NCBI GenBank assembly: GCA_024275695.1 | Contig: JAJRYP010000117.1 | Coordinates: 1 to 11,696, forward strand | Direction of reading: 5' to 3' | Origin: Patescibacteria group bacterium | GTDB taxonomy: Bacteria > Patescibacteriota > Gracilibacteria > UBA1369 > PNNO01 | DNA: 11,696 nt | In this document: positions 6,301-11,134 of the stretch, in pieces | How positions within the stretch are numbered: the stretch's first letter is position 1 | Layout: each line of letters starts with the position of its first letter | Program-made: the position numbers and the translations under genes | Notes under the pieces: model-generated | The model's database searches: none | What the model was told of the DNA's origin: nothing | What the model saw: the letters and a program-made list of their open reading frames with translations, nothing else

Positions 6301-7385
6301 CAAATAAAACCCGCGTAATACTATTAATCGCTACCATTATTTTAGTGATTGCTTCGATCATCTTCATTGAATCTTATCGTGTTAATATTGGTGATATCCG
6401 AGAACAAGCAAAACTTAATCCTAACCCTCTTTCAATGAATCTGGAAGAAAAAAAGCAGAAATACCGGGTCGCCAAAGAAATAGTGCAACCTTCGGGCTTT
6501 TTGAATACAGAATCGATAAATGTAATGGATCAAATAGGAAAAAATGTGGTACTTGTTGATTTTATGACTTACAGCTGTATTAATTGTCAGCGGACTTTTC
6601 CTTATTTAAATGCATGGAATGAAAAGTATAAAGATAAAGGACTTCAAATAATTGGCATCCACACACCTGAGTTTGATTTTGAAAAAGATATTGAAAATGT
6701 TCGCGACGCACTTAAAAGATACGGGATTGAGTATCCGGTAATTCTGGATAATGACTATGCCACATGGAACGCCTATGGAAACAGATATTGGCCTCATAAA
6801 TATTTAATAGACATAGATGGTTTTATCGTTTACGACCATATAGGAGAAGGCGGATATGAAAAAACCGAAAAAATAATACAGGAACTTCTTAAAGAGCGAA
6901 GTGAGGCACTTGAGCTGGACATTGATATCGATGAAAATACGGTTACTCCAAAAGGAGTAGAATCAATTGCAAAAGATGTTGATATAAGTCCGGAAATTTA
7001 TTTTGGAGCAAATAGAAACGAATATTTGTATAACGGATATTCCGGCATTGTAGGTGAACAAAATTTTGAAGAGCAATCCGCTGTTAAATCGAACACTCTT
7101 TATTTGCGCGGAACCTGGGACATTCAACCTGAATTTGCGGAAAACAAGACCAGTGACGCAAAAATCATATTCAAATTCAATGCTAAAAACGTATTTATGG
7201 TTGCCAGCGCTGAAGAAGAAGTAACGCTTGAATTAAAAATTGACGGAAAACCTCTTGATAAAGGAATAGTAGTTCAAGATGAGAAGCTATATCGTCTTGT
7301 GGAAGGTGACGAACATGGAGAGCACACCCTTGAAATAACTGTAAAGAATCCGGGCTTAAAGGTCTTTACGTTTACATTTGGGTAA
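6297..7385 (+). CDS. Membrane-anchored thioredoxin-like protein with C-terminal beta domain (DipZ-like)
   Basis: This 362-residue protein has an N-terminal signal anchor (about 6-25), so its bulk faces outside. A TlpA/AhpC-type thioredoxin domain spans about 60-198. Its redox motif is CINC (Cys94, Ile, Asn, Cys97) in DFMTYSCINCQRTFPYL, followed by IIGIHTPEF and the cis-proline region RYWPHKYLID. The C-terminal part, about 225-362, is rich in beta strands (YLYNGYSG, LYLRGTWDIQPEF, KNVFMVASAEEEVTLELKIDG). It resembles the carbohydrate-binding-module-like domain at the end of mycobacterial DipZ. In DipZ the CcdA, thioredoxin and C-terminal domains form one chain; here the CcdA part is a separate gene overlapping by 4 nt. 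The likely role is to receive electrons from CcdA and reduce or isomerise disulfides outside the cell. The substrate is unknown. Confidence 0.9.
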   Translation: MTNKTRVILLIATIILVIASIIFIESYRVNIGDIREQAKLNPNPLSMNLEEKKQKYRVAKEIVQPSGFLNTESINVMDQIGKNVVLVDFMTYSCINCQRTFPYLNAWNEKYKDKGLQIIGIHTPEFDFEKDIENVRDALKRYGIEYPVILDNDYATWNAYGNRYWPHKYLIDIDGFIVYDHIGEGGYEKTEKIIQELLKERSEALELDIDIDENTVTPKGVESIAKDVDISPEIYFGANRNEYLYNGYSGIVGEQNFEEQSAVKSNTLYLRGTWDIQPEFAENKTSDAKIIFKFNAKNVFMVASAEEEVTLELKIDGKPLDKGIVVQDEKLYRLVEGDEHGEHTLEITVKNPGLKVFTFTFG

Positions 7386-7429
7386 AAAATTGGATAAAAA
7401 AACCGCAACTTTTTTGAAGTCGGGTGTTA

Positions 7430-7459
7430 TTGAGAGTGTATGGAGAAGATGGCTATCGT
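7430..7459 (+). promoter_or_regulatory. Possible promoter for the lipoprotein gene
   Basis: TTGAGA (7430-7435), an 18-nt spacer and TATCGT (7454-7459) form a moderate match to the housekeeping consensus inside the 132-nt gap after the thioredoxin-like gene. The gap holds no clear intrinsic terminator for the upstream operon. The A-run and T-run around 7395-7415 could at best pair weakly. Read-through from upstream therefore remains possible. Confidence 0.3.
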
Positions 7460-7503
7460 AGTTCATCTTATCCTCGCACTTTGAAAAGGTAGGAAACCCC
7501 AAC

Positions 7504-7510
7504 AAGGAGA
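7504..7510 (+). promoter_or_regulatory. Strong Shine-Dalgarno before the lipoprotein gene
   Basis: AAGGAGA sits 7 nt before the ATG at 7518, an almost ideal anti-16S match and spacing. It fixes the start. No other gene whose start lies in this window shows a comparable site. Confidence 0.85.
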
Positions 7511-7517
7511 CAGGACA

Positions 7518-8093
7518 ATGAAAACGACTCACATCCTTTTTATCGCGCTGCCGGCCATAACGCTCATGGGCTGCGAAAGCGGCACAGTGGGAGAGGACTG
7601 CCAGGCTCCGCTTTCCACAATGACCATGAGGAGCGAATGGGCAAAAGCCTATGCCCTCAACATAGACTGTCAGGACAGAGCGGATCTCGAGGATTTCAAA
7701 TGCATCCTCCGCGCAGATCCCAATGAGGACTGCGGCGCGCAGTTCAACCTCGCTCAGAGGTGGTGTGTCTACTGGTATGCCCGGCAAGCAAACAAAATCC
7801 CGCTCCGTGAGTGCGGTATCACAGTTATCAACATTTTGGGCACCCCGGATGAACTCGACATCAACGAAAGTCTCATCGAACCCAACGACGAGGATGAAGA
7901 CATGGACGGTATTCCGAACTACTGGGAGTTCATCATGGGCTACAACCCATGTACCGCTCACAGCTTCGGATGCAGCTTTCCGTCCGACGGATCCGACGAC
8001 TTCGATGCCGACGGAATTCCGGATAGTGAAGACGAGTGGCCGATTTGCAACATGGGCAACGATCCCGCCGACTACGGCTCCGATTGCGTTTAG
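7518..8093 (+). CDS. Cysteine-rich lipoprotein with two Ca-binding (EF-hand/TSP3-like) loops
   Basis: I do not recognise a named family. The 191-residue protein has a lipoprotein signal peptide with lipobox LMGC (Cys19 lipidated). The mature part holds ten further cysteines (28, 51, 62, 72, 83, 99, 145, 152, 177, 190), an even number that suggests up to five disulfides. Two acidic loops match the DxDxDG pattern: DEDMDGIPNYWE (126-137), with acidic residues at loop positions 1, 3, 5 and 12, and DFDADGIPDSED (161-172). DGIPD repeats of this sort occur in thrombospondin-type-3 or dockerin-like calcium sites. The gene is far richer in G+C than its neighbours (36 of 60 bases in 7681-7740, against 18 of 60 in 6961-7020) and uses G/C-ending codons, which suggests transfer from another genome. 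It is likely an exported, calcium-stabilised surface protein. Overlapping frames on both strands are longer or similar but lack a signal and start site. Confidence 0.75.
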   Translation: MKTTHILFIALPAITLMGCESGTVGEDCQAPLSTMTMRSEWAKAYALNIDCQDRADLEDFKCILRADPNEDCGAQFNLAQRWCVYWYARQANKIPLRECGITVINILGTPDELDINESLIEPNDEDEDMDGIPNYWEFIMGYNPCTAHSFGCSFPSDGSDDFDADGIPDSEDEWPICNMGNDPADYGSDCV

Positions 8094-8136
8094 CGCGCAC
8101 TGCCCGGTCCCCTTTCACATTTCCCCACCTTTAAAA

Positions 8137-8170
8137 GGGCGGATGGCACTTTAATTAGTGCCGTCCGCCC
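8137..8170. terminator. Strong 13-bp hairpin, convergent terminator
   Basis: The arms 8137-8149 (GGGCGGATGGCAC) and 8158-8170 (GTGCCGTCCGCCC) pair over 13 bp with one G-T wobble around an 8-nt loop. On the minus strand the hairpin is followed at once by TTTT (complement of 8133-8136), so it best serves as the intrinsic terminator of the minus-strand tRNA operon. On the plus strand it lies 44 nt after the lipoprotein stop but has no T-run, so it would act there only as a 3' stabilising or weak stop signal. Confidence 0.75.
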
Positions 8171-8207
8171 AATCCTTCCTAACTTAATAAGCCGGAATTT
8201 TATTTTG

Positions 8208-8258
8208 CTAAAAACCAATCTCATCTGCAATTTCTTGCATCGCTTCAATGGCAATGGA
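8208..8258 (-). other. Short open frame tail downstream of tRNA-Thr(CGU)
   Basis: Immediately after the 3' end of the tRNA, the minus strand reads in frame as SIAIEAMQEIADEIGF and then TAG (8208-8210). The composition looks like the amphipathic C-terminus of a protein, but no body of a gene is attached. It may be chance or the remnant of a gene lost when the tRNA was joined here. The rest of the 8171-8254 gap shows nothing else. Confidence 0.2.
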
Positions 8259-8330
8259 GCCGCCCATCGGACTTGAACCGACGACCTCTCCCTTACGAAG
8301 GGATTGCTCTACCAGCTGAGCTAGGGCGGC
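8255..8330 (-). tRNA. tRNA-Thr (anticodon CGU)
   Basis: On the minus strand, GCCGCCC pairs with GGGCGGC, followed by discriminator U and an encoded CCA. The D arm is GCTC/GAGC, the anticodon loop TTCGTAA reads anticodon CGT (threonine ACG), and the T arm holds TTCAAGT. The anticodon stem has one A-G mismatch at its outer pair. It is the last tRNA of a three-gene minus-strand operon, 6 nt after tRNA-Pro(GGG). Confidence 0.96.
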
Positions 8331-8336
8331 ATTTTC

Positions 8337-8413
8337 TGGTCGGGGTGGCCGGACTTGAACCGGCGACCTCACGCACCCCATGCGCACGCGCTAGCCAACT
8401 GCGCCACACCCCG
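8337..8413 (-). tRNA. tRNA-Pro (anticodon GGG)
   Basis: On the minus strand the acceptor is CGGGGTG paired with CACCCCG, with the C1-G72 pair typical of bacterial proline tRNAs, then A and an encoded CCA. The anticodon loop ATGGGGT gives anticodon GGG (codons CCC/CCU). The T loop is TTCAAGT in stem GCCGG/CCGGC. It is the middle gene of the operon. Confidence 0.96.
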
Positions 8414-8435
8414 AAGATCTTTTATTCCGCAAAAA

Positions 8436-8513
8436 TGGTCGGGGCAGCAGGATTCGAACCTGCGACCTCTCGGTCCCAAACCGAGCGCGCTAACCGGACT
8501 ACGCTATGCCCCG
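8436..8513 (-). tRNA. tRNA-Pro (anticodon UGG)
   Basis: On the minus strand the acceptor CGGGGCA pairs with TGCCCCG, then A and an encoded CCA. The anticodon stem CTCGG/CCGAG carries loop TTTGGGA with anticodon TGG, which reads CCA/CCG and others by wobble. The T loop is TTCGAAT. It is the first gene of the operon, about 18 nt after the -10 box of a strong promoter, and 22 nt before tRNA-Pro(GGG). Confidence 0.97.
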
Positions 8514-8531
8514 ATATTTCAAAGCCTATCC

Positions 8532-8560
8532 ACTATAGGAAATTTCCCTTTTGAAGTCAA
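8532..8560 (-). promoter_or_regulatory. Promoter of the Pro-Pro-Thr tRNA operon
   Basis: Read on the minus strand: TTGACT (complement of 8555-8560), a 17-nt spacer and TATAGT (complement of 8532-8537). Each box matches the consensus at 5 of 6 positions, and the -10 ends 18 nt before the mature 5' end of tRNA-Pro(UGG). The PRC-barrel gene runs divergently from 8586, so its control region must overlap this one. Confidence 0.75.
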
Positions 8561-8585
8561 AGAAATTTTACGGTAATCTAAAACT

Positions 8586-9116
8586 ATGAAAAAAGCATAT
8601 TCGGAAATTATCGGCCTGCCTGTTTCTGTGGAAGGAGTTGGCAAAATTACCCGTGTTACCGATATTCTTATTGATACGACCAATGGTAGCATCATTGCTT
8701 TTTTTGTAAGTTCGGGGAAAATGAAAATAATTGTTCCCGTTGATATTCTTTATTTTGGTCGCAGTCTTGTTATTCGTTCCGTTGATGATGTTATTGATGC
8801 TCAGGATGTTATAAAGGTTCGGGATATACTTCAAAATGGAATAAAAATCATAAAAAGCCGTGTTGAAACAAAGAAAGGAGAGTATCTCGGGCATGTTTTT
8901 GATTACATTGTTGATACAAACCTTTACAGCCTCTCAAAGATAATAGTTCATAAATCGTTTTTGGGTATTTTCAAAACGCCTGATCGATTAATTCCGGCGC
9001 AGGATATCATTGAGATCAAGAAAGGGCTTATCATTGTGAAAGATAAATATGCCTTAAAGTTTGTAGATACAGCTGCAAAGCGTTATCCGAACCTATATCC
9101 GGATGTCGCTTCGTAA
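8586..9116 (+). CDS. Protein with two PRC-barrel-like halves
   Basis: The 176-residue soluble protein has two consecutive beta-barrel-like halves. The first (about 5-80) opens with SEIIGLPVSVEGVGKITRV and VTDILIDTTNGSIIAFFV. The second (about 88-160) has SRVETKKGEYLGHVFDYIVD and YSLSKIIVHKSF. The pattern of a 'property + G + V.D..iD...g.i..f.V' strand series is that of PRC-barrel domains, found in RimM, photosynthetic reaction-centre subunit H and many small bacterial proteins of unknown role. The second half contains LIPAQDIIEI, matching IIVPVDILYF in the first, as expected of an internal duplication. No RimM N-terminal domain, signal peptide or membrane segment is seen. It is a single gene, divergent from the tRNA operon and closed by the hairpin at 9131-9164. 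Function is unknown. Confidence 0.75.
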   Translation: MKKAYSEIIGLPVSVEGVGKITRVTDILIDTTNGSIIAFFVSSGKMKIIVPVDILYFGRSLVIRSVDDVIDAQDVIKVRDILQNGIKIIKSRVETKKGEYLGHVFDYIVDTNLYSLSKIIVHKSFLGIFKTPDRLIPAQDIIEIKKGLIIVKDKYALKFVDTAAKRYPNLYPDVAS

Positions 9117-9130
9117 GAATTTTGCACAAA

Positions 9131-9164
9131 AAAAGCTTCGATTTCCGTAGAAACCGAAGCTTTT
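9131..9164. terminator. Bidirectional intrinsic terminator
   Basis: AAAAGCTTCG (9131-9140) pairs perfectly with CGAAGCTTTT (9155-9164), and the loop can extend the stem through TTTC/GAAA around CGTA. On the plus strand it is followed by TTTTAACTAATATTTTTT. On the minus strand it is followed by a run of seven T (complement of 9128-9134). It lies between the convergent PRC-barrel and pilin-like genes and should stop both. Confidence 0.85.
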
Positions 9165-9186
9165 AACTAATATTTTTTCTGAATTC

Positions 9187-9600
9187 TTAAGTAGTCTCTT
9201 GTCCAATTGCGGCACCACCGATGATTGTATTCACAAGCGCGAATGAGATCAAAACGATGATAATACCAATGATCGCGTACATAATGATCTTTTTTGCTTT
9301 TTCTACGTTCTCGTTATTACCGGCAGAGGTAACATAAGTAATTCCACCGTAGATGATCATAATAACCGCGATAAGACCTAGGAAGATCAGGATAAAGTTC
9401 ACAATATTAAGAATAATACTTCTTAGTGAACCTTCACCACCGGTTTGACCGGCAAGTACGGCGGGCTGATCACCGGGACCAATCATTCCCTGAGCTCCTA
9501 CGATACCGCTGATTGCAGCAAAGGCAACAAGTAGGAGTGAACTCAATCCAAGTACGATGAGTGCTTGCTTGAGTCCTTTTTTCAATGTTTGTTTAGTCAT
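9187..9600 (-). CDS. TrbC/VirB2-like small membrane protein (T4SS-pilin-type)
   Basis: This 137-residue membrane protein has an N-terminal hydrophobic signal (about 12-36, ending IVGAQG), a short Gly/Pro-rich linker, and two long hydrophobic helices (about 60-90 and 104-128). They are separated by the polar loop TSAGNNENVEKAKK (91-104). The order signal, two helices and YVTSAGN..N.EKAKK loop is the pattern of the TrbC/VirB2-like pilin-type proteins that are abundant in Patescibacteria, often without other conjugation genes nearby. None is seen here. It could form a surface filament or simply a small membrane complex; the sequence does not decide. It is monocistronic: a promoter candidate lies at 9635-9663 and a strong terminator 23 nt after the stop. 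A second ATG or Shine-Dalgarno is not evident. Confidence 0.75.
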   Translation of the reverse strand: MTKQTLKKGLKQALIVLGLSSLLLVAFAAISGIVGAQGMIGPGDQPAVLAGQTGGEGSLRSIILNIVNFILIFLGLIAVIMIIYGGITYVTSAGNNENVEKAKKIIMYAIIGIIIVLISFALVNTIIGGAAIGQETT

Positions 9601-9634
9601 TTTGACTGGGTTATTTTTATTAAGTTTTCAATTC

Positions 9635-9663
9635 ATTTTAGCAAATATTTGACAATAAAGCAA
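9635..9663 (-). promoter_or_regulatory. Probable promoter of the pilin-like gene
   Basis: On the minus strand, TTGCTT (complement of 9658-9663), a 17-nt spacer and TAAAAT (complement of 9635-9640) would start a transcript near 9628, about 27 nt before the ATG. The -10 box is good, the -35 weak (3 of 6). A small inverted repeat, CTCTTGTAAGAG (9666-9677), lies just upstream, after the murB stop. Confidence 0.45.
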
Positions 9664-9684
9664 GACTCTTGTAAGAGAATACAA

Positions 9685-10599
9685 TTATATGTCAATCCTG
9701 TTCCCATACTCATCAATGAGTATATTTTCAGGATTTAGCTCTGTATCAAACTGTTTTTTAACTTCTTCCTTCAGTTTTCTTGCCAATTTCACAAGATCCT
9801 CCTGGGTCCCGTTTCCCTTATTTATAAGCCAATTCCCGTGTAACTGCGAAACCTCCATATCTCCAACGCTTGTTCCTTTTAGTCCTGCCTTGTCTATTAA
9901 ATAGCCGGCGGCTTTATCCTTGGAAGGGTTCTTAAAGAAAGATCCGGCAACTTTTCCTTTTGGCTGTTTTTGTGCACGGAACTGTAAAACTTCCGCAGTT
10001 GCGTTCCGGGGATCCAGAGGTGGCAGTTTTAGTGTAACCCGAAGCACAATTTGAGCATTTTGCTTTAAAATACTGGTACGATACGAGAACTGAAAATAGG
10101 CATTGTCTTCCTCAATAACGCCTTTTTTGTTATCAAACAGCTTAACTTTCTCCACAAAGTCACCAATTTCCACACCCTGAGCGCCCGCGTTTCCATAAAC
10201 AGCACCTCCAATCGTACCCGGAAGGGCAACAAGCTTGATAATTCCGCCTAAATTGTTTTTTTTTGCTTCCGCTATCACAAGTCCAAGCATCGCACCGGAA
10301 TCTGCAGTTACACGATCACCTTCTACAATGATTTTATCAGCTTTATTGTGTATTAAAAGACCTCTAAAGCCTTTGTCGGAAAAAATCGTATTACAGCCTC
10401 CTCCAAGTAGGAAATAGGACAAATAATTGCTCTCTGCAAACTGAATAAGCTTTGGAATTTCGTCAATATTTTTTACCTCATAGTACAAATCCGCATTTCC
10501 GCCTATTTTGTAAGCTGTAAAGGGCGCAATTGGTACATTTTGTTGTACGTTTGGAAAAATTTTTTTAATTTTGTTGTATATTCCAACGATATCCGACAT
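9685..10599 (-). CDS. murB: UDP-N-acetylenolpyruvoylglucosamine reductase (MurB)
   Basis: The 304-residue FAD enzyme reduces UDP-GlcNAc-enolpyruvate to UDP-MurNAc with NADPH, the second committed step of peptidoglycan precursor synthesis. Visible motifs are PFTAYKIGGNADLYYE (26-41), FAD-binding LGGGCNTIFSDKGFRGLLI (65-83), ALPGTIGGAVYGNAGAQGVE (125-144), SYRTS (172-176, with catalytic Arg174) and KVAGSFFKNP (216-225, with the proton-donating Ser220). SQLHGNWLINKGNGT (251-265) and LNPENI with the conserved Glu291 follow. The direct run from PKGKVAGSFFKNP without an inserted Tyr loop marks a type II MurB, the form of most bacteria outside the enterobacterial type I. NADPH for it could come from the pentose-phosphate genes in the same window. 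Length is normal and the start is the only reasonable Met. A -10 box is seen upstream, but no Shine-Dalgarno. Confidence 0.96.
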   Translation of the reverse strand: MSDIVGIYNKIKKIFPNVQQNVPIAPFTAYKIGGNADLYYEVKNIDEIPKLIQFAESNYLSYFLLGGGCNTIFSDKGFRGLLIHNKADKIIVEGDRVTADSGAMLGLVIAEAKKNNLGGIIKLVALPGTIGGAVYGNAGAQGVEIGDFVEKVKLFDNKKGVIEEDNAYFQFSYRTSILKQNAQIVLRVTLKLPPLDPRNATAEVLQFRAQKQPKGKVAGSFFKNPSKDKAAGYLIDKAGLKGTSVGDMEVSQLHGNWLINKGNGTQEDLVKLARKLKEEVKKQFDTELNPENILIDEYGNRIDI

Positions 10600-10629
10600 C
10601 GGGCTATAAAATTAGCGATTATCAATAGT

Positions 10630-10635
10630 ATTATA
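10630..10635 (-). promoter_or_regulatory. -10 box of the murB promoter
   Basis: The minus strand carries a perfect TATAAT here, 30 nt before the murB ATG, preceded by an A/T-run (10636-10657) that may act as an UP element. No convincing -35 hexamer is found at the right distance, because that position is the T-run next to the divergent tRNA promoter at 10658. Confidence 0.5.
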
Positions 10636-10657
10636 CCTTTATTTTAAAAATAAAAAA

Positions 10658-10686
10658 TTGACACTGACTATATTTTCACATATCAT
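10658..10686 (+). promoter_or_regulatory. Promoter of the Thr-Tyr tRNA operon
   Basis: TTGACA (10658-10663, perfect consensus), a 17-nt spacer and TATCAT (10681-10686, 5 of 6) lie 17 nt before the mature 5' end of tRNA-Thr(UGU). This is the strongest promoter in the window, as expected for a tRNA operon, and it is divergent from murB. Confidence 0.85.
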
Positions 10687-10703
10687 CGTTTTTGAAAAAA
10701 TGA

Positions 10704-10780
10704 GCCACCTTAGCTCAGTTGGTTAGAGCGGCTGTCTTGTAAACAGCAGGTCTTCGGTTCGATTCCGAAAGGTGGCTCCA
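10704..10780 (+). tRNA. tRNA-Thr (anticodon UGU)
   Basis: Acceptor GCCACCT pairs with AGGTGGC, followed by U and an encoded CCA. The D stem is GCTC/GAGC, the anticodon stem GCTGT/ACAGC, and loop CTTGTAA gives anticodon TGT (codons ACA/ACG and others). The T arm TTCGG/CCGAA holds loop TTCGATT. It is first in a two-tRNA operon, 16 nt before tRNA-Tyr. With Thr(CGU) at 8255 it gives two of the threonine isoacceptors. Confidence 0.97.
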
Positions 10781-10796
10781 TTTTAACGGTTAATAC

Positions 10797-10883
10797 GGGC
10801 AGGTGGCAGAGCGGTCAAATGCATCAGACTGTAAATCTGACGACTTTATGTCTACGGGAGTTCGAATCTCTCCCTGCCCACCA
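10797..10883 (+). tRNA. tRNA-Tyr (anticodon GUA)
   Basis: This is a class II tRNA of 87 nt including an encoded CCA. Acceptor GGGCAGG pairs with CCTGCCC, with discriminator A. Anticodon stem TCAGA/TCTGA carries loop CTGTAAA with anticodon GTA. The long variable arm is CGACTTTATGTCTAC (GAC/GTC stem), as required for bacterial tyrosine tRNAs, and the T loop is TTCGAAT. A second CCA follows directly (10884-10886), so the primary transcript reads CCACCA here. Confidence 0.97.
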
Positions 10884-10895
10884 CCAAGCGAGACC

Positions 10896-10929
10896 TTACC
10901 GGATGTATATACGGACAATGTTTCGGTAA
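10896..10929 (+). other. Hairpin in the tRNA-Tyr trailer
   Basis: TTACCG (10896-10901) pairs with CGGTAA (10924-10929) around a 22-nt loop that contains the palindrome GTATATAC. It lies 12 nt after the encoded CCA of tRNA-Tyr, in the transcribed trailer before the terminator. It could help 3' processing. Nothing else is recognisable from 10930 to 10971. Confidence 0.35.
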
Positions 10930-10971
10930 CAAGAAGATTTCCCAAAGACGGGCTTATATGGTTTGTTTAAC

Positions 10972-11002
10972 AAATTCCGTACTAGTACGGAATTTCGTTT
11001 TT
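10972..11002 (+). terminator. Terminator of the Thr-Tyr tRNA operon (24-nt perfect palindrome)
   Basis: Positions 10972-10995 are a perfect palindrome with arms AAATTCCGTA and TACGGAATTT around CTAG. It is followed by CG and TTTTT (10998-11002). As RNA it forms a 10-bp stem with a 4-nt loop and a short U-run, an acceptable intrinsic terminator for the tRNA operon 89 nt after tRNA-Tyr. Such exact symmetry would also suit a dimeric protein's DNA site. Confidence 0.65.
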
Positions 11003-11018
11003 GGCTTTCCGGGAGGCG

Positions 11019-11093
11019 GTGATTTGCCAAAAAGTTTAGACCCCGGGGATGGTAAACCTATGGCAACATAAAACCTACCTTTCAGCAAATCAT
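11019..11093 (+). ncRNA. Candidate structured RNA or folded 3' region (unassigned)
   Basis: TGATTTGC (11020-11027) pairs with GCAAATCA (11085-11092), closing a 57-nt interior. Inside, GTTTA (11034-11038) can pair with TAAAC (11053-11057) across CCCCGGGG. Alternatively GGTA...TACC pairs around the short stem TATG-GCAA-CATA (11060-11071), which has a GNRA-type GCAA loop only in the plus orientation. No promoter or terminator frames it, and I cannot match it to a known riboswitch or housekeeping RNA. It may instead be the 3' untranslated part of rnj on the minus strand. Confidence 0.25.
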
Positions 11094-11134
11094 AAAAAAA
11101 CAATATTTATCAAACTCCACTCAGGTGGGAAATC

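Noticed and set aside
6297..6320. Recoding of TGA at the end of ccdA (as glycine, as in some candidate phyla)
   Set aside because: The TGA is part of an ATGA stop-start overlap, read-through would add only a few residues, and no other gene contains an internal TGA.
7356..8154. Long alternative frames on both strands across the lipoprotein gene (minus 7356-7961, plus 7723-8154)
   Set aside because: They arise from the high G+C of the segment. They lack a Shine-Dalgarno site, a signal or any family motif, whereas the 7518 frame has a lipobox and an ideal start.
8273..8554. 93-residue plus-strand frame with GVAGLEPATSR-type sequence
   Set aside because: It is a read-through of the antisense strands of three tRNA genes, a well-known annotation artefact.
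9649..9677. Plus-strand TTGACA followed by TAAGAG
   Set aside because: The -10 match is poor and it would drive transcription antisense into murB; no plus-strand gene follows.
10947..10961. GACGGGCTTATATGG resembling the 3' end of RNase P RNA
   Set aside because: The conserved 5' P4 strand (GAGGAAAGTCC-like) is absent upstream, and tRNA genes fill the space the RNA would need.
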